Below, piece after piece: positions 22,824-30,183 of a stretch of DNA of 64,000 nucleotides (position 1 is the first letter of the stretch; each line of letters opens with the position of its first letter). The position numbers and the translations under genes are program-made. Origin of the DNA: Lachnospiraceae bacterium (GTDB lineage Bacteria; Bacillota; Clostridia; Lachnospirales; Lachnospiraceae); assembly GCA_030825115.1 (NCBI GenBank), contig JAPJQL010000005.1, positions 68,567-132,566 on the forward strand. Reading direction: 5' to 3'. Below the pieces are notes generated by a model. It saw nothing but the letters and a program-made list of their open reading frames with translations, did no database searches and was not told the origin of the DNA.

Positions 22824-23647
22824 AACTTGCGGTATTGAGCGGCAAGGGCGGAGCGGGCAAGACGCTGGTATCGGTAAATCTGGCGGCAGCGGCAGAGCGG
22901 GCAGTCTACATCGACTGTGATGTGGAAGAGCCCAATGGCCGGCTATTCTGGAAGCCGGAGAATGTACAAAACACTCCTGTTGCCACCCTGCTGCCGGAAT
23001 TTGACGCCGCCAGGTGCACGGGCTGTAAAAAGTGTGTCAGCTTTTGCAGGTTCCATGCCCTGATGTATATCAAAGAAAAACCTGTGGTGTTCCCGGAAGT
23101 GTGTCACAGCTGCGGAGGCTGCGTGATGGTCTGTCCTGAGATGGCGGTCCGGGAAGTCCCGAAGCAGATCGGAGTATTGGAAGAGGGAACTCATGGGAAT
23201 ATCGAGGTGGTGACGGGGATTTTGAATCCCGGCGAAGCCTCAGGCGTTCCGGTGATTCGGTCGGCGCTGAAAAAAGCGCAGGGCTTCACGGTCATCGACT
23301 GTCCTCCGGGCAGCGCCTGTTCTGTCATGGAAAGTGTGGCGGACGCCGATGTCTGCCTTTTGGTGGCAGAGCCAACTGCCTTTGGTTTCCACAACTTCCA
23401 GATGGTCTATGAGCTGGTTTCCCTTTTGGGAAAGAAGAGCGCCGTGATCATCAATAAGGAAGATGTCCCCTATGAACCGTTGGAAAACTTCTGCGCCGGC
23501 CATCAGATTCCCATCCTGATGAAGCTTCCATACAGGACCGATTTTGCAAAGCTTGCAGCAGAAGGAAAGATACTGGTGGAAGAAAGCAGGGAGGCGCGGG
23601 AGCTGTTTACGGACCTTCTGAAAAAACTGGGAGGTGAACCACGATGA
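22820..23647 (+). CDS. MinD-type P-loop ATPase with inserted ferredoxin domain, 1
   Basis: This 275-residue protein opens with the deviant Walker A VLSGKGGAGKTLVSVNLAA. Residues 65-110 insert a 2x[4Fe-4S] ferredoxin with CTGCKKCVSFC and CHSCGGCVMVC. ATPase motifs resume with VIDCPPGSACSVM and VVAEPTAFG-like strands. Such ATPases belong to the ORP (orange protein) complexes of anaerobes, thought to coordinate a Mo/Fe cofactor and to affect cell division. The stop of the previous gene and the start of the next each overlap by four bases, so the three are translationally coupled. Confidence 0.87.
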   Translation: MKLAVLSGKGGAGKTLVSVNLAAAAERAVYIDCDVEEPNGRLFWKPENVQNTPVATLLPEFDAARCTGCKKCVSFCRFHALMYIKEKPVVFPEVCHSCGGCVMVCPEMAVREVPKQIGVLEEGTHGNIEVVTGILNPGEASGVPVIRSALKKAQGFTVIDCPPGSACSVMESVADADVCLLVAEPTAFGFHNFQMVYELVSLLGKKSAVIINKEDVPYEPLENFCAGHQIPILMKLPYRTDFAKLAAEGKILVEESREARELFTDLLKKLGGEPR

Positions 23648-24504
23648 AAAAGCTGTTGATTCTCAGCGGTAAGGGAGGGACGGGAAAGACGACCACGGCC
23701 GCCGCATTTGTCCGGCTTGCTCAGGCGAAAGCCATAGCAGACTGCGATGTGGATGCACCGAACCTTCATCTGGTCCTGTCCCAGACATCCCAGCCTCAAA
23801 AGAAGGATTTCTTTGGTGGAGACAAGGCGGTCATCGATGCAGAAAAATGTGTCGGCTGTGGCCTTTGCGCCCAGTATTGCCGCTTTGAGGCGCTGGAAAG
23901 CTGCGAAGATACCTACCGGGTCAGGGAGACAGCCTGCGAAGGCTGCGGAGTCTGTGCCCGAGTGTGCCCGCAGAGCGCGGTAACCTTGCAGCCGGATGTG
24001 GCCGGAGCAGAAATACTCTATCAGGGAGAGACCGTATTTTCCACCGCAAAGCTTAAAATGGGGCGGGGAAACTCCGGCAAGCTGGTGACGAATGTGAAGC
24101 TGGCGATGCTGAAAAATGCCCCGGAATGCGACCTGGCTATCATTGATGGCTCTCCGGGCATCGGCTGTCCGGTGATCGCATCGGTCAGCGGCATGGATCT
24201 GGTGCTGGTGGTTGCAGAGCCGAGTTTGAGCGGCATCAGTGATTTAAAGCGTCTGGTAAAGACGGCGGAAACATTCCAGACCAGGCTGGCAGTCTGTGTC
24301 AACAAATGGGATATGAGTCCCGAGAACACCGCTGCCATCGAAAGCTGCTGCCGGGAAGAGGGAATTCCTTTCCTTGGGAAGATTCCCTATGACAAAACTG
24401 CCGCTTTGGCGGTCAATGAGGGGAAAAGCATCGTTTCCTTTGACTGTCCCGCCAAAGATGCAATCATAGAGATTTTTGAACAAACAAAAAAATTATTAAT
24501 GTAA
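23644..24504 (+). CDS. MinD-type P-loop ATPase with inserted ferredoxin domain, 2
   Basis: This 286-residue paralogue of the preceding ATPase has the Walker A ILSGKGGTGKTTTAAAFV. An inserted ferredoxin spans about 75-120 (CVGCGLCAQYC and CEGCGVCARVC). The later nucleotide-binding strand is LAIIDGSPGIGCPV, followed by VVAEPSLSG. Pairs of these ATPases are a hallmark of the ORP cluster; they probably form a heterodimer. It is overlapped by the upstream copy and followed after 15 bases by a NifX-like protein. Confidence 0.88.
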   Translation: MKKLLILSGKGGTGKTTTAAAFVRLAQAKAIADCDVDAPNLHLVLSQTSQPQKKDFFGGDKAVIDAEKCVGCGLCAQYCRFEALESCEDTYRVRETACEGCGVCARVCPQSAVTLQPDVAGAEILYQGETVFSTAKLKMGRGNSGKLVTNVKLAMLKNAPECDLAIIDGSPGIGCPVIASVSGMDLVLVVAEPSLSGISDLKRLVKTAETFQTRLAVCVNKWDMSPENTAAIESCCREEGIPFLGKIPYDKTAALAVNEGKSIVSFDCPAKDAIIEIFEQTKKLLM

Positions 24505-24519
24505 AGGAGAAAAAACATC

Positions 24520-24879
24520 ATGAAAATCGCAGTTGCAGCTATGGGTACTACCGTTGCCGGCCATTTTGGCCATTGTGAAAACTTTATTTTATTTGACGCC
24601 GAGGATGGAAAAATCGTAAATGTCCAGACTGTTCCAAACCCCGGTCACCGTCCGGGCTTTTTGCCGAATTTCCTGGCAGACAATGGCGCCGAGGTCATTA
24701 TCTCCGGCGGCATGGGCGGCGGCGCTGTGGACATCTTCAATGAGCGCGGCGTGGAAGTGATCGTGGGCGCCCAGGGCGATGCCCAGGCCGCAGTCGAAGC
24801 TTACCTGAGAGGAGAGCTTGTCTCCACAGGCTCCGTCTGCCATGAGCATGCACATGCAGATGAATGCGGCGGGCATTAA
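24520..24879 (+). CDS. NifX/NifB-like dinitrogenase cofactor-binding protein
   Basis: This 119-residue protein begins MKIAVAAMGTTVAGHFGHCE and matches the small NifX/NafY fold that binds Fe- or Mo-containing clusters (LFDAEDGKIVNVQTVPNPGH, then IISGGMGGGAVDIFNERG). The C-terminal tail is His- and Cys-rich (CHEHAHADECGGH), likely a metal site. This single-domain copy resembles the C-terminal half of the DUF134 fusion three genes upstream, so one is probably a duplicate. It is part of the same ORP-like unit. Confidence 0.88.
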   Translation: MKIAVAAMGTTVAGHFGHCENFILFDAEDGKIVNVQTVPNPGHRPGFLPNFLADNGAEVIISGGMGGGAVDIFNERGVEVIVGAQGDAQAAVEAYLRGELVSTGSVCHEHAHADECGGH

Positions 24880-24929
24880 TTTTTGGTAACTTTTGTAGCA
24901 GAAAGAATATAATTTAAGGAGGATTACCA

Positions 24930-25307
24930 ATGAAAGCAAAGTTTTTTATCTGCCGCCATTGCGGCAACCTTGTTGGCATGATTCATGACGCAGGGGTTCC
25001 CATGATGTGCTGTGGGCAGAAGATGGAAGCGCTTGTTCCGAATACGGTAGAAGCCAGCGGGGAGAAGCACCTTCCGGCTGTTACCGTGGAAGACGGCGTG
25101 CTCCATGTTAATGTGGGTTCTGTGGACCATCCGATGCTTCCGGAACATTTTATTGAGTGGGTCTATGTTGAGACTGAAAACGGCGGTCAGCGCAAGGCGC
25201 TTAAGCCTGGTGACGATCCGGCAGTCAGCTTCTGCCTTGGAGCGGAAAAGGCTGTCGCTGTATATGCCTACTGCAATCTTCACGGGCTCTGGAGGACAGA
25301 GATCTAA
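24930..25307 (+). CDS. dfx: Desulfoferrodoxin (superoxide reductase)
   Basis: This 125-residue protein has an N-terminal desulforedoxin-type iron site (FFICRHCGNLVGMIHD then MMCCGQKM, four cysteines). A superoxide reductase domain follows with EKHLPAV, HPMLPEHFIEWVYVET and AYCNLHGLW, the His4-Cys ligand set including the CNxH tail. It reduces superoxide to peroxide using rubredoxin-type electron donors. Its inclusion at the end of the ORP-like unit suggests a link to oxygen stress, though it may have its own promoter. GGAGGA precedes the ATG. Confidence 0.93.
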   Translation: MKAKFFICRHCGNLVGMIHDAGVPMMCCGQKMEALVPNTVEASGEKHLPAVTVEDGVLHVNVGSVDHPMLPEHFIEWVYVETENGGQRKALKPGDDPAVSFCLGAEKAVAVYAYCNLHGLWRTEI

Positions 25308-25328
25308 GCGAGACACAGCGGACACAGA

Positions 25329-25361
25329 AAGGGGGCGCATCCATGAGAATGCGCCCCCTTA
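25329..25361. terminator. Bidirectional hairpin between dfx and the ABC operon
   Basis: AAGGGGGCGCAT and ATGCGCCCCCTT form a 12-bp stem between two convergent genes. It can end both transcripts. The T-run is short. Confidence 0.7.
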
Positions 25362-25363
25362 AG

Positions 25364-25963
25364 TTATGTTGACAGCGTGATCAGACATCCGTCAAGCGCT
25401 GTGACATCTTCTTCCTGATGCGTGACCACGATCAGGAGTTTATCCCGGGTTTTTTCTTTTATATAATCGATCACGACCTGCTTCGTATCCTCGTCCAGAC
25501 CGGTAAACGGCTCGTCCATCACGATCGCACAGGAGGGGGCGAGGAGGGCGCGCAGGATCGCCACGCGGCGTTTCATTCCTCCGCTCAGCGTGCTGACGGG
25601 CCTGGTGACGGATTCTTCCGGCAGAAGTCGGCACAGTTCCTTATAAACTGCCTCTCGTTCCAGATTTTTTCCGGCGGCTAAAAGGACGTTGTCCAGGGCA
25701 GAAAACGCCTCGCAAAGGCGGTCTTCCTGAAAGACTGCGGTCATCCGGCAGTCTGGGCCGGTGCAGCCCTTATGGGTGACGTTTCCGCTGTCGGGCTGTT
25801 CCAGCCCGAGCAGGATGCGGAGAAATGTCGTCTTTCCAATCCCGGAAGCGCCCATCAGGCAGTAGGTATTGCCGGAGGTGAGTTCCATATCCAGACTGTT
25901 TAACACCAGACGTCCGTCAAAGGATTTGGAAAGGTTCTGTATGACGATGCTATAAGGCTGCAT
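25364..25963 (-). CDS. ABC transporter ATP-binding protein (SsuB/TauB/ThiZ-like)
   Basis: This 199-residue ATPase has Walker A (MGASGIGKTTFLRILLGLEQ, preceded by NTYCL), the Q-loop AVFQEDRLCEAFSALDNVLL, the ABC signature LSGGMKRRVAILRALLAP and Walker B IVMDEPFTGLD, followed by the H-loop VVTHQEEDV. It is shorter than most (about 200 residues), with a compact C-terminus. It energises import through the permease whose gene overlaps it by 14 bases. The substrate is not fixed by sequence: nitrate/sulfonate/thiamine-precursor transporters share this ATPase type. Confidence 0.9.
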   Translation of the reverse strand: MQPYSIVIQNLSKSFDGRLVLNSLDMELTSGNTYCLMGASGIGKTTFLRILLGLEQPDSGNVTHKGCTGPDCRMTAVFQEDRLCEAFSALDNVLLAAGKNLEREAVYKELCRLLPEESVTRPVSTLSGGMKRRVAILRALLAPSCAIVMDEPFTGLDEDTKQVVIDYIKEKTRDKLLIVVTHQEEDVTALDGCLITLST

Positions 25964-26723
25964 GGTTGGAACCTCCTCTCCACAGCTGTCTGCTTCCCGC
26001 CTGGATCAGCAGCAGAAACAGCTTTTCAAAAACACTGCTGACGAGGATGATGACGATCGTCCATGCAAACAGGTCGGCGGTGCTCAGATAGATTTTAGCC
26101 ATATACAGGTTTTCTCCAATCGTATTCGACGGCACTCCGATGACCTCGGCGGCGATGCCGGATTTCCAGCTCATGCCCAGCGCGACCTTGCAGCCGTTTA
26201 CCAGGTATGGGAGCAGGGCGGGGACATAGATATAATGGATCCGCTTCGGCAGACGGACAGAGAACACCTCTGCCATCTCCAAAAGCCCGGGGTCGGTGCT
26301 CAAAAGCCCGGAGATCGTGTTGATATAGATCACCGGAAATACAACGGAGAAGGAGATGAACACGGACAGGTTCTTTGAGCCGATCCATATGAGGGCCAGG
26401 ATGACAAAAGAGGCAACCGGGATGGATTTCATCAATGCGACGACAGGTTCCAGCACCTCCCGCAAAAGCCTGTTGTGGTATGACAGGCTTCCGAGCAGAA
26501 TACCGAAGAGGAATGCCGACAAAAAGCCTGCGCTGATCTTACCGAAGGAGCCTGCGATGGATTTCCAAAAATCAGGCTCTCCGACAAGCTGGGAAAAAGA
26601 CCGCAGCACATCTGCGGGTCCCACAAACACGATGGAGTTGTCGATCGACATGGCGGCAATCTGCCAGACAGCGATCCAAAATATGATAATCACGATACGT
26701 CGTGCGCGCAGGTTTCCTCTCAT
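25950..26723 (-). CDS. ABC transporter permease (SsuC/ThiX-like)
   Basis: This 257-residue inner-membrane protein starts MRGNLRARRIVIIIFWIAVW and shows the BPD_transp_1 layout of about six helices. The EAA-like ATPase-contact loop reads EMAEVFSVRLPKRIHYIYVP. Segments such as AVWQIAAMSIDNSIVFVGPA fit the SsuC/TauC/ThiX family. It pairs with the ATPase and substrate-binding protein of the same operon for high-affinity uptake of a small organic compound. Its start lies 19 bases after the substrate-binding gene. Confidence 0.9.
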   Translation of the reverse strand: MRGNLRARRIVIIIFWIAVWQIAAMSIDNSIVFVGPADVLRSFSQLVGEPDFWKSIAGSFGKISAGFLSAFLFGILLGSLSYHNRLLREVLEPVVALMKSIPVASFVILALIWIGSKNLSVFISFSVVFPVIYINTISGLLSTDPGLLEMAEVFSVRLPKRIHYIYVPALLPYLVNGCKVALGMSWKSGIAAEVIGVPSNTIGENLYMAKIYLSTADLFAWTIVIILVSSVFEKLFLLLIQAGSRQLWRGGSNHAAL

Positions 26724-26742
26724 AAAAACTCCTTACAGGTGG

Positions 26743-27834
26743 TTATGGCTGATAGTAAAAATCTTCTCCCGGCAGCTGTCCGCCGACAGACTTCGGCTCC
26801 TGGTCAAACAGGATCTGGAGATAACCGGAGAGAGCATCTTTCATCTCTTTTCCGGAGATGCTGACAATGTTGCAGTATGGAAGCGCTTTTTTGGCAACCG
26901 GTGCTTTTTCGATGATCCCGGCAGCGGCGATCAGCTCGGCCGCCTGATCCGGCTGTTCCTGCGTAAATGCTGCGGACACTTTGTGCTCATCCAGGAAGTA
27001 GCCGACAACCGGCTCGTGTTCTTCTAAAAATTCCCTGCGGACGACAGTGACGCCGGTGACGAGCTGGCTTCCGCCCTCGCCCTGTACGTTCTGCCATTCT
27101 TTGGTCAGGTCAAGCGCAAGGTTCAGCTTCTCATTCTGCGCCAGGGCAGCCGTTACGAACGGCTGTGGCAGCAGTCCGATGGCGTCAGGCTGCTCTTTTA
27201 ATAATGCGGCAACCTCGGCTGCCTCTGACTTATACTCCAGCGTGACGTCTTCCTCGGTCAGGCCGTTTGCGGTCAACAGATAGTGGATGACGTAGTCGGG
27301 AGTCGTCCCTTTTCCGGTGAGGTACAAAGTCCTGCCTTTCAGATCTGCGATGCTTTTGATGGAATCGTCGGAAGCGACGATATCAAGGACTCCCAGGGTG
27401 TTGATATCGATGACGGCAACCTGCCCGCTGGTCTTGCTGTACAGGACGCTTGCCACATTGGCGGGGAGCAGCGCGATATCCAGCTCGTTGTTCACCATCT
27501 TGCCCAGCAGTTCGTCGGCAGCAGTCACCATCGTAAATTCAAAGCTGCAGTCGGTTTCTCCTTTTTCGGCGCGGTCCATCAGCTCCACAAGTCCCATGGA
27601 GGTCGGGCCTTTTAGGGAACCGACGCGGACCGTGACATCCTGGATGGTGGTAAGACCTTCGGTGGCGTCAGGCGCTTCAGAGGAGGCCTCAGCCGTGGCC
27701 GTGGCGGCAGGCGCTTCTGACGATGGCTCAGCCGTGGCGGTGGTGGGAGCCTCGGCAGGGGCCGTTTTCTGGGAGCATCCGGTGAGCGCCGCGCCAAGGG
27801 CTAAGGCAAGCAGTACAGGCAACATTTTTCTCAT
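26743..27834 (-). CDS. ABC transporter substrate-binding lipoprotein (NMT1/ThiY/SsuA-like)
   Basis: This 363-residue lipoprotein has a signal peptide ending in the lipobox LTGC (MRKMLPVLLALALGAALTGC). A low-complexity linker of Ala, Thr, Ser and Glu with near-repeats (TATAEPSSEAP, TATAEASSEAP) follows, and then a periplasmic-binding fold (VRVGSLKGPTSMGLVELMDR, LDIALLPANVASVLYSKTSG). It captures the substrate for the two downstream genes. It is preceded by a leader with an attenuator hairpin, so its expression is probably controlled by a small-molecule ligand or regulatory RNA. A thiamine-precursor, sulfonate or related ligand is possible. I cannot choose among them. Confidence 0.88.
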   Translation of the reverse strand: MRKMLPVLLALALGAALTGCSQKTAPAEAPTTATAEPSSEAPAATATAEASSEAPDATEGLTTIQDVTVRVGSLKGPTSMGLVELMDRAEKGETDCSFEFTMVTAADELLGKMVNNELDIALLPANVASVLYSKTSGQVAVIDINTLGVLDIVASDDSIKSIADLKGRTLYLTGKGTTPDYVIHYLLTANGLTEEDVTLEYKSEAAEVAALLKEQPDAIGLLPQPFVTAALAQNEKLNLALDLTKEWQNVQGEGGSQLVTGVTVVRREFLEEHEPVVGYFLDEHKVSAAFTQEQPDQAAELIAAAGIIEKAPVAKKALPYCNIVSISGKEMKDALSGYLQILFDQEPKSVGGQLPGEDFYYQP

Positions 27835-27903
27835 AATTAAATTCCTCTCTTTCTGTCCGTGTCATATGCAGTTGGATTTCAGAGGCGGTAATCGTGAGTG
27901 TAT

Positions 27904-28006
27904 AAAAAAACCTGCATCACGCAGACGCAGGAATTCCATGACAGACGATCAATCCCCGTCTTCCCCATCAGGATTGTTATTCTTCCGGGTTAGCACGAAC
28001 ACCTAC
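27904..28006 (-). ncRNA. Riboswitch-like attenuated leader
   Basis: The transcript starts near 28000. A terminator lies at 27931-27904 (CCTGCGTC / GATGCAGG stem, then seven T on the leftward strand), followed by about 70 bases to the substrate-binding gene. Upstream of it, GACGGGG sits in a loop bounded by AGACG / CGTCT, and CAATCC can pair with GGATTG (pseudoknot possible). CGTC occurs again in the 5' arm of the terminator, so AGACG could alternatively pair with the terminator. This looks like a ligand-controlled transcription-terminating switch. The class is not recognised; the TPP, guanidine-I and fluoride signatures are absent. Confidence 0.6.
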
Positions 28007-28035
28007 ATTATAACATTCGCATAGGAGGTTGTCAA
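28007..28035 (-). promoter_or_regulatory. Promoter of the ABC operon leader
   Basis: TTGACA (28035-28030) and TATAAT (28012-28007) are separated by 17 bases. Both hexamers are perfect. Confidence 0.9.
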
Positions 28036-28113
28036 AATATTGAAAATTTTTTGACAGGCATAAAAAATGTAAGATAGTATGGTAAAAAAAACAAATTTTT
28101 GTCAAGAAACTAA

Positions 28114-28142
28114 TTGATAAAAATATATCAATATGAGATAAT
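28114..28142 (+). promoter_or_regulatory. Promoter with Rex-like palindrome for the sensor-hydrogenase operon
   Basis: TTGATAAAAATATATCAA (28114-28131) is an 18-base palindrome close to the Rex consensus TTGTTAA-N4-TTAACAA. Its left half doubles as the -35 (TTGATA), and the -10 is GATAAT (28137-28142) with a 17-base spacer. Rex senses NADH/NAD+ and represses fermentation and hydrogenase genes in Clostridia. Binding here is inferred. Confidence 0.6.
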
Positions 28143-28207
28143 GGAAGCAGCGGTTTAGTTTAAGGACGTAAACGATGTTCAACATATCATTTTTGGAGGG
28201 ATCAGTC

Positions 28208-28447
28208 ATGAGAGTTACAATCTGTATCGGAAGCGCATGTCATTTGAAAGGGTCACGAGAGATCATCCAGCAGCTGCAGGCGCTGGTAAACCAGAACGGA
28301 GTAGCGGATAAAGTGGATTTGAACGGCTCTTTCTGCAGCGGCAACTGCGTCAATGGAGTTTGTGTAACTGTAGACGGAACTTTACATTCATTAAAGCCGG
28401 AAGACACAAAGGAGTTCTTTGAAAAGGAAATCTTAGGGAGGCTGTAA
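28208..28447 (+). CDS. Thioredoxin-fold [2Fe-2S] ferredoxin-like protein (NuoE-C-terminal type)
   Basis: This 79-residue protein begins at ATG 28208 after TTGGAGGGATCAG. It carries CIGSACHLKGSREII and later CSGNCVNGVCVTVDGTLHSL. This is the thioredoxin-like ferredoxin fold with cysteines at CxxxxC and CxxxC. Such small ferredoxins accompany hydrogenase operons and may pass electrons to the H-domain protein that follows after only two bases. It resembles the C-terminal domain of NuoE/HndA proteins. It is the first gene of the sensor-hydrogenase operon. Confidence 0.8.
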   Translation: MRVTICIGSACHLKGSREIIQQLQALVNQNGVADKVDLNGSFCSGNCVNGVCVTVDGTLHSLKPEDTKEFFEKEILGRL

Positions 28448-28449
28448 GC

Positions 28450-30183
28450 ATGGCGATTATCGACTTTAAAGCCACAAAGTGCCGCCATTGTTACAAATGT
28501 GTCCGCTATTGTGAAGTCAAGGCGATCATGGTAAAGGACGGCCGGGCGGAGATCATGCCGGATAACTGTATCTTGTGCGGGCGCTGCCTTCAGATCTGTC
28601 CGCAGTCGGCAAAGACGCTGGTCAGCGACCTGGATAAGGTAAAACAATATATTGCGGACGGGGAAAAGGTCATCGTATCCATTGCCCCATCCTACATGGG
28701 ACTGTTAAAATACCATACCATCGGTCAGGTACGGGCGGCTCTTTTAGAGCTTGGGTTTGCCGATGTCCGCGAGACGGCCGAGGGGGCGGCGCTGGTGACC
28801 CAGGAGTACGCAAGACTTCTGGAAGAGGGGGAGATGGAGAATATCATCACGACCTGCTGCCCAAGCGCCAATGATCTGATCGAGATCTATTATCCGCAGC
28901 TGATTCCATATCTGGCTCCGGTCGTTTCTCCGATGATCGCCCACGGGAAGCTTTTAAAGGCAGAGCTTGGGACGGATATCAAGGTTGTATTTTTGGGACC
29001 GTGCATCGCCAAGAAGAAGGAAGCGCAGGATATCCGCCATGAGGGATATATCGATGCGGTGCTGAATTTTAATGATATCAACCGGTGGCTGCAGGACGAG
29101 GATATCGTGATCGCAGACTGTGAGGATAAGCCGTTTCAGCGGATGGACCCGAAGGTGAACCGGTTGTATCCGGTGACCAACGGCGTGGTGAATTCCGTTC
29201 TGGCTACGGAAAAGAAGCAGGATTCTTACCGCAAGTTCTATGTCCACGGGGAGCAGAACTGCATTGACCTGTGCAAGAGCATGATGCGGGGGGAGATCAG
29301 AGGCTGCTTCATCGAGATGAATATGTGCTCCGGCGGCTGTATCAAGGGACCGACGGTAAGTGACGAGACGATATCCCGGTTTAAGGTGAAGCTGGATATG
29401 GAGGAGACGATCGGGCGGGAGCCGGTGGAAGCTGCAGAGATAAAACCGATCCTGGAACAGGTGTCCATGAGAAAGATATTCCTGAACCATGCTCCGAAAG
29501 ACCCGGTGCCGACCGAAGCGCAGATACAGGAGATCCTTTCCATGACCGGCAAGGTAAAACCGGATGATGAGTTAAACTGCGGCGCCTGTGGTTATCCGAC
29601 CTGTCGGGAGAAAGCGATTGCCGTATTCCAGAAGAAAGCGGAGCTGAACATGTGCATTCCGTTTATGTACGAGAAATCCGAATCCCTGGCAAATCTGGTT
29701 ATGGAGACTTCTCCGAATGCGGTCCTCATCGTAGATGAGAACATGAAGATCATGGAGTACTCCGCGGTGGGAGAGAAGTATTTCGGAAAGACCCGTGCGG
29801 AAGCCCTGCAGATGTATCTGTACGAATTTATCGACCCGGTGGATTTCCAGTGGGTGATGGATACCCATCAGAACATCCACGGCAAGAAGGTGAGCTATCC
29901 GGAGTACGGGATATCAACACTCCAGAACATCGTATACATAGAGCAGGAAAATGCGGTTCTTGCCACATTTATCGATATCACGAAAGAGGAAGAGCAGGCA
30001 AAGCAGGATTACGAAAAGAAACTGGATACCATTGACCTGGCTCAGAAGGTCATCCATAAGCAGATGATGGTGGCGCAGGAGATCGCGGGACTGCTCGGCG
30101 AGACGACGGCCGAGACAAAGACCACCCTGACCACGCTTTGCCGGACGCTTTTAGATGACGGCTCGGATGGCGGAGGTAAGTAG
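28450..30183 (+). CDS. PAS-containing sensory [FeFe]-hydrogenase-like protein (HydS-like, group C type)
   Basis: This 577-residue protein has two [4Fe-4S] clusters at its N-terminus (C11-C14-C17-C21 and C40-C43-C46-C50). An H-cluster domain follows, with TTCCPS at C136/C137 (L1), GPCIAKK at C185 (L2) and CSGGC at C293/C297 (L3). It continues with a four-cysteine cluster (CGACGYPTC, then NMC) and a C-terminal PAS domain at about 415-520 (NAVLIVDENMKIMEYSAVGE). No kinase domain is present. The next gene is a PP2C-type phosphatase. In Ruminococcus albus a PAS-containing hydrogenase, HydS, sits in one operon with a monomeric HydA2, as here, and is proposed to sense hydrogen. The H-cluster cysteines are retained, so it could bind H2. 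Confidence 0.88.
   Translation: MAIIDFKATKCRHCYKCVRYCEVKAIMVKDGRAEIMPDNCILCGRCLQICPQSAKTLVSDLDKVKQYIADGEKVIVSIAPSYMGLLKYHTIGQVRAALLELGFADVRETAEGAALVTQEYARLLEEGEMENIITTCCPSANDLIEIYYPQLIPYLAPVVSPMIAHGKLLKAELGTDIKVVFLGPCIAKKKEAQDIRHEGYIDAVLNFNDINRWLQDEDIVIADCEDKPFQRMDPKVNRLYPVTNGVVNSVLATEKKQDSYRKFYVHGEQNCIDLCKSMMRGEIRGCFIEMNMCSGGCIKGPTVSDETISRFKVKLDMEETIGREPVEAAEIKPILEQVSMRKIFLNHAPKDPVPTEAQIQEILSMTGKVKPDDELNCGACGYPTCREKAIAVFQKKAELNMCIPFMYEKSESLANLVMETSPNAVLIVDENMKIMEYSAVGEKYFGKTRAEALQMYLYEFIDPVDFQWVMDTHQNIHGKKVSYPEYGISTLQNIVYIEQENAVLATFIDITKEEEQAKQDYEKKLDTIDLAQKVIHKQMMVAQEIAGLLGETTAETKTTLTTLCRTLLDDGSDGGGK

Noticed and set aside
27904..28006. TPP, guanidine-I or fluoride riboswitch identity of the leader
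   Set aside because: The characteristic core sequences of these classes are absent, so a class name is not given.
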